Below are positions 35,137-44,613 of a stretch of 64,000 nt of DNA, piece by piece. The notes beneath the pieces were generated by a model. That model saw nothing but the letters and a program-made list of their open reading frames with translations. It was not told where the DNA came from and did no database searches. A program made the position numbers and the translations under genes. Origin of the DNA: Poecilobothrus nobilitatus (Eukaryota > Arthropoda > Insecta > Diptera > Dolichopodidae); contig OX352772.1 in NCBI GenBank assembly GCA_947095535.1, forward strand, positions 48,999,445 through 49,063,444. Reading direction: 5' to 3'. Each line of letters begins with the position of its first letter. The first letter of the stretch is position 1.

Positions 35137-35155
35137 CAAACAAACAAACAAACAT
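35137..35155. repeat. (CAAA)n run near Helitron 5' end
   Basis: ACAAACAAACAAACAAACAAAC, close to the TC terminus, as is usual in this Helitron type. Confidence 0.85.
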
Positions 35156-35177
35156 AATTTCTGCTTTATATATTAGA

Positions 35178-35490
35178 CTAGCAGAGTACCTGGCGTTGCC
35201 CGGAGTATTCGATCGGCTTTATGAAATAAAAGTTATTAACTTTTGCTTTTGAGTTAATATAATTTAATTAATATAGTTCACGTATTACTATGCAATTTCA
35301 GATACTGGTAGTTAATATTCTAATTTTTATTACATTTAGTTAAATTGAATAAACAGAGCGAAGATTTAGAGATAATTTGTCTACAAAAAATCTTTAAAGG
35401 AATCAATAATCTATTGAGTACACAATTACGGCAAAGTGAGTTTTCACAATATATTCTTTAATACCGAATTAAAAAAAACAAATTAGAAAA
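35178..35490 (-). mobile_element. Helitron H2, 5'-truncated copy joined head-to-tail to H1
   Basis: CTAG at 35178-35181 plus GCAGAGTACCTGGCGTTGCC repeats the 30419 terminus, and the sequence then follows H1 across 30425-30570 and 32845-32990. Its CTAG 3' end abuts the TC 5' end of H1 with no base between them. Homology stops near 35480, so the 5' part of H2 is missing. Confidence 0.75.
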
Positions 35491-35954
35491 TAAAATTTTT
35501 CAAAAAAATGGATTCTATTTTGATTTACAATATGTAAAGTCGTATGTATACATGTATAATAAGAATAAAAAAAAACTTATTTTCTAATACCTCGAATCAT
35601 CGAATGTATGTATGTAATGTAACCATTCATGTTTACAACTTACAACATGAATACATAATGTCATCTCATAATATTCATACATACATATTATGTAAGTATG
35701 CGCTTTGGACTTTAAACTTAAATTTCATGCTTAAACCAACAACAATAAATTTGAAACGTTTTTATTAAATGTGAAAGTATATAATGTTTGTTTATATATG
35801 AATGTATATATGTTTGCTTATATATTATATTTACGTTTAAAACTTGATTCAAATTAATAAATAGAAATTTTTAAGTTAAAAAAAAAATAATTGTGTTAGC
35901 TGTAGTAGGATAATACATATACATACATATGCATTTTTTAAAAACAACAATAAC
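35491..35954. other. AT-rich non-coding stretch
   Basis: ATGTATGTATGTAATG and ATACATACATAT runs; no gene. Confidence 0.45.
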
Positions 35955-37018
35955 GAGGAAAAGTGCAGTAGAGTAGACTGTGTCAACTCTGGGATACCCG
36001 TATGAACGTAATATATCCTGTTTCCATAAAACTTGATCATCTTTTAAAAACTTTCAGATGTTTTAGTACCGAACTACAGAGATATATTTATGTAAATTGT
36101 GGAGTTGTATGACAGCTACCCGAATCTATTGCGCCTAGCTTCTTTAAGTTCCAAAAAATTCAAGAAGCCTAAACCAGCTGCTTTAGACCAATCAAATTTT
36201 AAAAAAGTTTTTGGCATGCAACTCGACACTTTTTCACAAAATTTCAGATAGCTAGCTTCAATAGACACTGAGTTATTTTCATTTAAAAAGAGAAGTTGTA
36301 TGGCAACTATCTGCACCCGTCACACCATCACAACCAAATTCTGCAGAAATTGTTGCCATAAAACTTGATCATCATTTGCAAAATTTCAGATACCTAGATT
36401 GAATAGACACTGGGTTATTTCCATTTAAAGAAAGAAGTTGTATGGCAGCTACTCGAACCCGGCGGCCGAAAATGCTGGAGTTAAATAGCAAAACTAAAAA
36501 TTTTGCAAAAGGACGTAAAAAAAATGTCAGCCTCCTAGCTCCTTTATTTTTTGAGCAATCGTGCGGACGGACACTGAGCTATTTTCATTTAAAAAGAGAA
36601 GTTGTATGGCAGCTACCCGGACCTGTTGCATCAGCACAACCAAATTTTGCAAAAGTTTGCAAATTTCAGAAACCTAGCTTGAATAGATACTGAGTTATTT
36701 CTATATAAAGATAGAAGTTGTATGGCAGCTACTCGAACCCGGCGACCGACAATGTTGGATTTAAATAGCAAAACTAACAATTTTGCAAAAGTGACGTAAA
36801 AATAATTTCAGCCTGCTCCTTTATTTTTAAATTTCAGCTCCTTTATTGTTTGAGTTATCGTGCGGACGGACGGACGGACGGACATGGCTTAATCGACTCA
36901 AAATTCGATTCTGAGCCGATCTATAGCTTTGACACTATATCTAGCTCGACTCTTTTAAGGTGTCACAAACGTAATGGCAAATTTATTATACCCTTGAACA
37001 TAGTTCATACGGGTATAA
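35955..37018 (+). mobile_element. family B repeat, copy B3 (best preserved)
   Basis: Starts ACGAGGAAAAGTGCAGTAGA. GGGATACCCGTATGAAC (35991-36007) is complementary to the right arm of the terminal hairpin at 36987-37017 (TATACCC...GAACATAGTTC...GGGTATA). Between them lie about six diverged units of around 130 bp (GAGAAGTTGTATGGCAGCTAC, ACAACCAAATTTTGCA, TTTCAGATACCTAG), then GAGTTATCGTGC, (GGAC)4 at 36866-36885, and CGACTCAAAATTCGATTCTG. A subterminal repeat complementary to a 3' hairpin plus a core microsatellite is the published DINE-1/Helentron-like layout; assignment to it is an inference. No transposition protein. Confidence 0.75.
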
Positions 37019-38944
37019 AAATGTTAGCGTACAGAAATAATATCAATAATATGAGAGAAGAATTTAGAACTTACAATTTTAGTACTAAAATAATTAATAT
37101 TTTATATTAGGAAAAATTTTAGAGAATGAAATGTATATTAATATATTATTTTAAAAAGTTCAAATTTCAATGTAATGTAGTATTTTATGCAGTTATGCTC
37201 TTATGGCCAAGGCCCATGAGTATGATTTGTGGTACGTATTATCGAGACTCATATCAATTATCAGGCCATATGAAGTGCAGAGAGTAAAAGCTTAATAAGG
37301 GGCCAGCTTTTAACAAATTTACATGCAGTCTTATGGAAAAAAATAGAGGGCCGACTATAAATCTTGAAATAACACAAAAACCATTTACTTTATTCAATTT
37401 GGTCCAAAGAAAAAATTAAAGACGCATATATTTTACATAATTCATTAAAGAAAGATATTTTAAAATATAATATTTTCATTCATAAATATGCATTTAAAAA
37501 ATTGACTTCTTTTAAATTTTTTATTTTAAAAGCTTCTTAAGATAAATTAATCGTAAAATTAATTAACCTCAATATCGTAATAGTATACGTCGAAACTACT
37601 TTCATACTTTAAAATTTCGTACACGCTTATATGGCTATAATCGAGACTCACATCAATTATTAAATTATTCATACGCGCAATACGTGAGAATCGATTGCAA
37701 ATCTCTCACAACTACATTCATGTGTTTTCAGTTCTTGGCCTGTTTACTTAGGTCTTGCATATTATCTATATTATTTTGTCATTTAAAGAGTGGCACAATA
37801 CAGTACTAACCAAGTACTGATTTACAGAGTACACATGATGGGAGACATAGCAATATTAACAATAACAATATGAAAATTTAAGAGACAGTAAAAAATGTTT
37901 GTTCCTTAAATTAAAAGTAAATGATTACTTTTTTTTGGTTTATAGGATTTTGTTTATGTGTATGTTGTATTGTGGTCAGTGCCAGTCCAGTGGTGAACTC
38001 TTTTTAAACTGTTCAACAGCTTCTCTCATTTAAAATATTTGAAATTTAAAATATCAAAGATGTTGAAAAAGGTTACTATTACAATTTAGTAAGTATTGTA
38101 AAATCGATTTCTTTTTGACTGGATCGAGTGTGAATTTTTAAAATGTTAAAGAATAAGTACGTATACATACATATGTATTACTGTATTTACTAAATAATAG
38201 ATACATTTTTGCTTTTGCTGATACATGTATGGGGTGCACATTTGAAAGTTTTAGAATTGAAACATTTTTAAAATAATAAGTCTTATATTAAATGCAAATT
38301 TTATGAGTTTCAGTTAAGAACTAATATGTAAATGCCCATTGATATACATAGGTAGGTATTATAATAATAGATTTTTGAGTTTATTTTATAATAAATTTAT
38401 TTATAAGAATTAATAATACATATATAAATATGAATTTATGAATTCAAAAAATTTTAATACATTTTTTTTTAATGCAATAAAAAATATTTATGTTTTCCGT
38501 ACTGGAACTCTCTGGCTTTTTACTGCGCATATAAAATCATCTTACTGTGCATATAAAAGCGTGGGCCGTAAGTTGTCTACATGAAAATTTTAAAATAATA
38601 TGTAATTAAAAAAAGTAATTGTAATTATGAAATGTTTCATATGTGACTCTCTTATTAATATATGTATACCTGGTATAATATTATGTAGTCCAATTTTAAG
38701 AATTTGTTTTTAATAATTTAAAAGTTCTTTACATTAATTTACATAATTTATTTACATAGTTCTTTACATAATTTTCTTTAAAGTACTTATTTAGTTTAAC
38801 ATTTTGGTAATAATAATTTGCGGTTTGCTAAAGTCGTAGTACAGCTGTAACACCTAATCCATCCCTGAAACAGAACGAATCCTCGCTTACGCATCACGAA
38901 ACTCAGACAAGCAGTTTCGGCTTTCGAAAACGGACAAGATGTAC
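37019..38944. other. AT-rich non-coding stretch
   Basis: Two diverged copies of a TTATGGC...ATCGAGACTCATATCAATTAT block occur near 37200-37265 and 37625-37665. Otherwise nothing recognised. Confidence 0.4.
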
Positions 38945-39258
38945 ACTATTTAATTTTACTTTTCCTCATTAGATTTTGAAATTTTTTGTTGTAAAATTCG
39001 GTACCTTGATGAGTTGTAAATTTTTAGGTTTAAAAATATTTTTCATTGCAATTAAAAATTATCGGCGCCTTTGTTTTTAATCGGTTCAGCATACGCAAAT
39101 TTTTGAAAATGTATCTATAACTGTTAATAAATATTTATATCTCTTGTTAAATATTGCATATGGAAACATTTCAACCAAATCAATTTACCAAGTATCATTT
39201 AAACCCTCTTGAATAAACTTTCTTCGTGTAAATTTTCTTCTAGCACCTCTATGAATTT
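38945..39258 (-). pseudogene. Polinton/Maverick-type integrase (rve) pseudogene
   Basis: Minus-strand fragments in order: RRKFTRRKFIQEGLNDTW, LVEMFPYAIFNKRYKYLLT, TVIDTFSK, AYAEPIKNKGAD and EFYNKKFQNLM. These match the retroviral-type integrase of Polintons, with pattern RRxxxxxGxxDxWQxDLVEM, NxxYKYILTVIDxFSK, YAxxxPxKxK and EFYNxxFxxLM. The Asp of VID is the first acidic residue of the DDE triad. A stop replaces the Gln after Trp, and at least two frameshifts break the frame. Only about 100 codons of the catalytic core remain. It lies 370 bp from a packaging-type ATPase on the opposite strand. Confidence 0.7.
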
Positions 39259-39342
39259 CTGACACAACTTGTAAACTCGATATTCTCGTACCATTTAATT
39301 AAATTTTTCAAAGTGATTCTATAATTTTTTATAGTATGAGTG

Positions 39343-39531
39343 TCATGTATTCGGGCCAGAAGTAGAATTATCATATGACCATGGACAAAGGGCAAAATGA
39401 GTACGATAAATTGAAGTATACTTATTTACTCCAGAACAATTTTCAATGTGTTTGTATAGATGTAATATTAGTTTTTCATGATCATCTAATAAGGCGGAGG
39501 AATAAATATTTAAGAACTCCTCTACTTCCAT
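39343..39531 (-). CDS. short ORF in the Polinton-like block, unknown function
   Basis: 62 codons beginning MEVEEFLNIYSSALLDDHEK, with later CPWSYDN. No recognised domain. It is co-oriented with and just upstream of the integrase remnant and faces away from the ATPase, so it may be the start of a further Polinton protein or a decayed part of one. It is weakly acidic at the N-terminus and ends at a stop with no sign of continuation in other frames. Confidence 0.35.
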   Translation of the reverse strand: MEVEEFLNIYSSALLDDHEKLILHLYKHIENCSGVNKYTSIYRTHFALCPWSYDNSTSGPNT

Positions 39532-39626
39532 AATTCAAAGTGACGGTACTAAGAATATGTTCGCTGCTTTTATATTGTCTCTTAATTGTATTTTAATTTC
39601 AGTTTCTTATCAGACACAGACCAAAA

Positions 39627-40165
39627 ATGATTAATTTTATTCATCCATTTACAATGATGATATCGGGACCATCTGGATGTGGGAAAACAACATTTGTTTG
39701 TAATTTAATTGAAATACATATTGACAGATTGATTTATCCGAAAATTGAAACAATAAAATTGTGTAACCCAGAAATTTCTGCTATTCCGAAAATATGGATT
39801 TTCCCGGACCAGTACCTCGACAGAGTTTAGTGTGAATGAAAACAAACCTACTTTAATTGTTTTAGATGACTTAATGCCAGATGCAAATAAAATGCAAATA
39901 AACAGGTATGCGAACTATTTACTATAGGTTCGCACCATCGTAATTTATCGTTTGTATTATCAACGCAAAACGTTTTTCATCAGCGGAAATTTTAAGAGAT
40001 ATTTCCTTAAATTGTAAATATTTAGTGCTTTTCAAAAATCCTCGAGACAAACCACAGATTTTCAGAACAGACCACAGATTTTCAAACCAGAACTTTTTCA
40101 GAACAGAACAGACAGAACTTTATTAACCACGAAGGCAGCTTATCGTCTAAAGCAGTTTCCATAAT
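39627..40165 (+). pseudogene. Polinton-like DNA-packaging ATPase (FtsK/HerA type), frameshifted
   Basis: From ATG 39627 the frame reads 67 codons. MINFIHPFTMMISGPSGCGK leads into KTTF, a Walker A P-loop at residues 14-21 right at the N-terminus, as in the A32-like ATPases of Polintons and related double-stranded DNA viruses. A frameshift near 39830 breaks it. In the next frame PTLIVLDDLM (Walker B, two acidic residues) is near 39847-39876, followed by GSHHRNLSFVLSTQNVFHQ, the conserved sensor/arginine region of this family. Further stops follow. The family normally pumps genome DNA into capsids. Non-functional here. Confidence 0.75.
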
Positions 40166-40176
40166 ATTTAATACTA

Positions 40177-40488
40177 ATGAACAAACTAAAAACAATCACT
40201 CTACAAATGGAGGAGTACACTGACTTTTGTCTCATGGTGGATTTTATTCAAGCAGTAATGTTATACAACAGTGGCGCTGAATTAAATGTACGTGAATATG
40301 TTTTTAAATGTATTGGAAAATGTATTGAAAAAAATAAACTAAGGCTCGAACAAGAAGATTTCTACATTCCTATGAATTTACATATAACTCAGTGTAACAA
40401 TTCCAGACTATTTTATGAAATACCAATGTTTTTATCAGAAAAAATATATTGCTCAACAATAAATAAAACAACCATTTTTTCAAAATAA
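40177..40488 (+). CDS. ORF downstream of the ATPase remnant, unknown function
   Basis: 103 open codons, co-oriented with the ATPase and starting just after its last recognisable part. It begins MNKLKTITLQMEEYTDFC and contains a regular helix-like stretch with AELNVREYVFKCIGKCIEK. No family recognised. Length and composition (few stops, balanced residues) look more gene-like than the surrounding AT-rich frames, so it is probably another piece of the Polinton-like element. It may lack its true start. Confidence 0.4.
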   Translation: MNKLKTITLQMEEYTDFCLMVDFIQAVMLYNSGAELNVREYVFKCIGKCIEKNKLRLEQEDFYIPMNLHITQCNNSRLFYEIPMFLSEKIYCSTINKTTIFSK

Positions 40489-40561
40489 ATTATTGTCTTT
40501 TATTAAATACATATACAACTTCATACAATTTTTTACAGCACATTTTAGCAAGTTTTCCGTA

Positions 40562-40861
40562 TTATGATGGTGAGGACAAATTGTTAATGCAATTCTTTAG
40601 TTTTTGTAGAGGTGGAATTGTATTATCTAAATTGATAACTTCTACTGAACTGGAAATAAATTTGTCTAACAACTCTTTCTTTTTATATCCTTTTACATAA
40701 ACGACATCGAATGTTGTTAAATGTTCCTCTAAGAAATTTTTTATTTCTAAATATTCCATAAATCCATCATCCCAGTCAAAATCATTAATTTTCATTTTAT
40801 TATATTCATTTTGTTGTTTAGCATCACTATTTAACTCTTCAAACGAATGCGGTGCTTTAAT
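40562..40861 (-). pseudogene. Polinton-associated conserved protein, N-terminal part
   Basis: Open on the minus strand from about 40861 (IKAPHSFEELN) through ATG 40795 to a stop at 40562. Residues DFDWDDGFMEYLEIKNFL, DVVYVKGYKKKELLDKF and LDNTIPPLQKLKNC match, from memory, an arthropod protein family common near Polintons with pattern KxPxxWxxL, HGxxWxDG, xYVKGxEKxxWL, NLExxxCPxLxxL. Its molecular function is not established. The usual C-terminal Cys/His part is missing after the stop, so it is likely truncated. Convergent with the ORF at 40177. Confidence 0.5.
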
Positions 40862-41130
40862 TTAAACGCAACTAGCATTGGTACTAGAGAACCATCAGCT
40901 ACAAAAACCAATTCCTTAAGAAAATATTGTTTATATTTATTGTTGTTATTATTGATTATATTAATTATATTAATTATTGTTATAATTAATATAATCAATA
41001 ATTATTATATATATTATTGATTATATTAATTATTGTTTACAAATAACAAATTGTAAATCCACTATTGCCTTTTTGTTGCTCATTTTATATATTACTGTAC
41101 GAAATAGGCTCGAAAACCTCTATTTTATAC
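40862..41130. other. AT-rich stretch with palindrome
   Basis: 40947-40969 (TTATTGATTATATTAATTAT core) is inverted at 40981-41004, and the motif recurs near 41014-41036. Nothing coding. Confidence 0.5.
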
Positions 41131-41345
41131 CTAGTATGATCCTTTACCGGTCCTTTAAAGTCAGGTACCGGTCTTTCAAAGTCCGGTAACGGACTCTTAA
41201 GCATCTCTAGAACCGGGCGACCGCAACTCGTGGGGCCGCCTGGATACGAAACCGTTTCCGGTATGGTCTTGGTCATTCAAGATCCAGCTCCGGTCCTTTA
41301 AAGTCTGGTTTTGGTATCGGTCTTTTAAAGTCTAGTACAGGTTTT
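41131..41345. repeat. short-period GC-rich minisatellite (CCGGTCCTTTAAAGTC)
   Basis: At least seven degenerate units built on ACCGGTCCTTTAAAGTCTGG, partly arranged in opposite pairs, with a more GC-rich segment (CTAGAACCGGGCGACCGC, GTGGGGCCGCCTGG) in the middle. It is the most GC-rich spot in the neighbourhood. The minus frame 41085-41276, which reads as Pro/Val-rich repeats, comes from it. Confidence 0.7.
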
Positions 41346-41379
41346 TTAAATGACTAGACGTTAATTGTAAAAACCTGAA

Positions 41380-41435
41380 CTTATATCTGAGGGCTCCATA
41401 ACCAAAGATGGCTCCTCTGTAGCACTTATTATTAA

Positions 41436-41502
<67 letters not shown>

Positions 41503-41655
41503 ATTATTATTGTTATTTTTACTAATATTAATTATGCGATATACATTATTACGATATAAAAGTACTACATATTTTTTATTTATGACCTGTCCGGGGTTTG
41601 AACCTAAGACCCTTCGATTGAAAGGTTGGCGACTTAACCACTGCGCCATGAGTCA
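41380..41655 (-). mobile_element. tRNA-derived SINE with (ATT)n tract
   Basis: The minus strand starts GACTCATGGCGCAGTGGTTA AGTCGCC and carries the B box GGTTCAAACCC (plus 41596-41606). TGGCGCAGTGG is a canonical A box. The body runs into a long (AAT)n tract (plus strand (ATT)n at 41437-41511) and then a unique tail. The 105-codon minus frame beginning MAQWLSRQPF...GSNPG is the familiar translation of a tRNA-type SINE head plus Asn repeats, not a protein. Confidence 0.75.
41437..41511. repeat. (ATT)n microsatellite
   Basis: About 24 ATT units, with one AATATT interruption at each end. Confidence 0.95.
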
Positions 41656-42119
41656 GATTAATGAATAATAACTTGTAAACTTTTTGTAAAACAAAGCAAT
41701 GATATTACTTAATATTAAAAACAACTTTTCAAACTCAAGTTTTTTATTTGTTTTTATTTACTTTTAACTTGAACTTGATCACCTTTGCAATTTGTATTTC
41801 ATGATCAAGGCTTATATTATTAACAATACCTATAATTTCAAAACTTTTTTAGTTAAGTTAATAATCAAATAAAAAATCTCCATAGCTTTTTTAAGCTTTT
41901 GAACTTTAAAACTGCTGTTGGCTGCTTAATTTTCAAATATAACTATATAAATATAAATATTAAATTAAGTTTAAACTTAAATAATTTCGTATTTAAACCA
42001 AACTTTAAAAACTTTTAGCTAGAATATCAGATCATTTCACAAATTTAAAATATCAAAGACACAAATCTTTTTATTTGTACTTTACGGTTTAAAAGCACCG
42101 CTGTTTGCAAAAAACTGGT

Positions 42120-43056
42120 TTTTAGCACATTTTCAAAGAAAATTTGAAAAAATGTGCTTATTGGTTTCACTCTGTCTGTCTGTCTGTCCGTCCGTCCGTC
42201 CGTCTGTTTACAAAACTTCTACACCGTTAAAGATAGAGAAAAAAAATGTTAACCATGGGTAGGTCTCATACAAAAAATAATTTTGTTGAACAACTTTTTC
42301 ATGTAGCCCCATCCATTACGAAGCCACATCCCCTCAAACTTTGAAAAAGCCCTATTTTTAAATGCATATATCTTATGTTCTACTTAAGATTTTCCAATCT
42401 GAAAACGTCATTTACAGCTATTTTTTGTAACTGTAATTTAGGAACCTGTATACATTTTGCTTCGGAAAGATATAAAAATTCAAGCTACAGTAATATATTT
42501 TAACGTGCGTTAAAGGTTTATTTTAGTTATATATAGTTCCACAGTTACAGCTCTTCAAAATTGCGAAAAAGCCCCATTTTCAGATGTATATATCTCAGGC
42601 TCTGCGTGTATATAAGTGCTCTCCGGCACACCTTTATATAGGAACCTGAAATTTTGAGACAAGAAAGAACTTTTAGAATTAGTATAAGTTTTCTTAGAAA
42701 ATTTTTTTGCACCACCCCCTGTTTAAGAGGTATTAGGGCTGAAAAATTTTAAATTTGCTATTTTAAGGCATCTGTAACTTAAGCACCTGTACAAATTTTT
42801 TTCGACAAGACATAAAAATTAAAGCTCCAGTAATATATTTTTACGTGTGTCAACGGTTTTTCCTAGTTATAAAGAGTTCCGGACTTACAGCCCCTCAGAA
42901 AAGTGTTATTTTCACATATTTTCTTATTACAAAAAATTTCTTAAATTTTATTTTTTAAATTTTCAAATTTTTGTGCAAATCACAATTCTAAACAGTTTGT
43001 ATTGTCTTTTGAAAATGTCCGCTTTTAAAACCGTTGGTTTACATTCTACTTTGTTT
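42120..43056 (-). mobile_element. family A repeat, copy A5, with terminal hairpin
   Basis: Minus strand from the 43056 end: ACAAAGTAGAATGTAAACCA ACGG, then the standard body (GGGGCTGTAAGTCCGGAACT, CTGTAACTTAAGCACC-type blocks, ATTTAAGAAATTTTTTG). It finishes with TCTTTAACGGTGTAGAAG, a (GGAC)n run (plus 42167-42205 as TCTG/TCCG) and a hairpin, AGCACATTTTCAAA (42124-42137) against TTTGAAAAAATGTGCT (42143-42158). It lacks the duplicated internal unit of A7 and A10, so it represents the short form, about 0.94 kb. Confidence 0.8.
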
Positions 43057-43779
43057 ACTTTTAATTTAACTTCTCATAATTATAATTCTCCATAAAAATA
43101 TTAAATCAAGTTTTTCTTTTTTAGTACCTACTTATAGTGACATAGTTTTAAATTAAGTTTTTAAAACTCTTAATATTAAATACTTACTTCATTTCTTTTA
43201 AAAATTTTATACTTAGTTCAAGCTTTCGGACGAGTTCTATAAGCTTATGAGTTTTTTATCCAGAGCCCCCATATCTATACCACTGCAAACTTTTGATAAA
43301 GTAAATATTCTTCCAGTATTCAGTTATGGTCAGTTATGCGTTACAGCCAGTTGAGTTCGTACATTTGAAAGTTTTTCTTTCCACATTTCAGAGCACCAGG
43401 GGTCAAGACCATTTAATTAATAATGGACACGTATTTATGAAAAAAATTGTTTATAAAAATTGGTTGCAATACATTTTTTCACTTAGTATAATAATAAACA
43501 AATTTATTTTTAGTGTATTTATAAGCTATGCAAATAAATAATAATTTAAAACCATTAATTATGGTTACGAGGGAAGGTGGTTCAGTGGGCAAAAACTCCA
43601 CACTACCAAGAGTGTATAGATTTTCTTTGTGTCTGTTAAAGACTCTACCTCCCATTGAAAAAAAAACTCAGTCCGTTCAAATGTTGAGTGTTTGATGACA
43701 TTTGCTCGAATTTCGAGCGCTGGGCGATACTAGTATTGTTTAATTATAATTGATATTGATTTATAAAACTAAAAAACAG
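43057..43779. other. non-coding stretch
   Basis: AT-rich. 43565-43735 has a GGTGGTTCAGTGGGC motif resembling an A box but no convincing B box. Confidence 0.4.
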
Positions 43780-44055
43780 TCCTGTAGTCTGACGTTTTTA
43801 GATTGAAAAAATGTTAAGCAGAACTTAAGATAATATACCCTTTGAAAAATAAGGCTTCTTCACAAAGCTTAAGAGGCTGCAGCTGGGGTAGGACTTCTTA
43901 AAAAAGAAGTTGTTCTATAAACTACAACATTAATTTTCTCGAGAGACTTATCTTTCATGCTTCTATCTTACTTCTTGTTTTATTTAACGGTGTAAAGGTT
44001 TTTAAAGAAATTGACGGACGGATGAACGGGTAGAACGAAACTTATAAGCAATTTT
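43780..44055 (+). mobile_element. family A repeat, 3' fragment A6
   Basis: Plus orientation with GTTTTTAGATTGAAAAAATG TTAAGCAGAAC, AGGCTGCAGCTGGG, AAGTTGTTCTA and CGGTGTAAAGGTTTTTAAAG, plus a decayed GACGGACGGATGAACGGG microsatellite. It ends about 200 bp upstream of the first protease gene and is inverted relative to A5. Confidence 0.65.
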
Positions 44056-44257
44056 TTTTAAATATTTTTTGATTTTTGATAGATAAAATATTATTTCAAG
44101 TTTTTTGCTGCAGGGTGCGGAAATTTTTTTTTTTTTGTTGACAATTTTTATATTGAGGAAAAAAAATTAAACTGTCACATGTTTTAGATTTATTATTTTT
44201 TTTTTTATTTTGGATTTTTCTTAAAATTTAATATTAAAGTTTCTATTATTGTTAGAA

Positions 44258-44613
44258 ATGAATATTGAACATATTGTGAGAAATTTTTGCTTAATTATAT
44301 TTCAAGTATTAATATTTAACAGTCAAAAAATATGTTCAGAAAATTTCAAATTTGTATCTACAAACAAAAATGAATATGATAATTCTTTAATAAAGCAAAA
44401 AATTCCAGAATTCCAAAGATTTCCTGAACCAAGTCCAAACGAGTATGAACCAAGAATGGAAGGCGGTAAACCAGCTGAACGAAAAGGAAATGAACATGTG
44501 GTGTCCCTTAGAAATCAACAACGTGACAAGAAAAAGTTTGGAAGTGGTCATTTTTGCGGTGGATCATTAATTTCTGTTAACAAAATATTAACAGCTGCTC
44601 AATGTCTTATTAG
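44258..44613 (+). CDS. protease homologue exon 1
   Basis: Signal peptide, linker and N-terminal beta-barrel up to TAAQCLI. The ATG at 44258 is chosen because the paralogue starts at the equivalent place. The donor AG|GTAAAT leaves two bases of a codon, as does exon 1 of the paralogue. Confidence 0.85.

Larger units (their letters stand above)
30419..35177 (-). mobile_element. non-autonomous Helitron H1 (with nested insertions)
   Basis: Read on the minus strand: 5' TC at 35177-35176, then TAATATATAAAGCAGAAATT, a GTTT tetranucleotide run, and ACCACCAGTCCGATGTAACC, the usual head of a common insect Helitron type. The other end reads CCGGGCAACGCCGGGTACTC TGCTAG, giving a GC-rich hairpin-forming segment just before a terminal CTAG (30419-30422), followed by T. 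No TSD, as expected. The interior carries about six 145 bp tandem units (34150-35040) and two later insertions (30572-32842 and about 32975-33500). No Rep/helicase gene is present, so it was mobilised in trans. Confidence 0.75.

Noticed and set aside
36442..36693. 83-codon Arg/Lys-rich frame starting MAATRTRRPKM
   Set aside because: Lies wholly within family B copy B3 and has no counterpart in the other copies.
41332..41649. 105-codon minus-strand frame beginning MAQWLSRQPF with a long Asn run
   Set aside because: The start is the characteristic translation of a tRNA-type SINE head and the Asn run is an (AAT)n microsatellite.
41570..41655. Genuine tRNA gene
   Set aside because: A and B boxes are good but acceptor and D stems do not pair convincingly, and the sequence continues into a SINE body.
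43565..43735. Another tRNA-derived SINE (GGTGGTTCAGTGGGC)
   Set aside because: A-box-like motif only; no B box at the expected distance and no second copy in the window.
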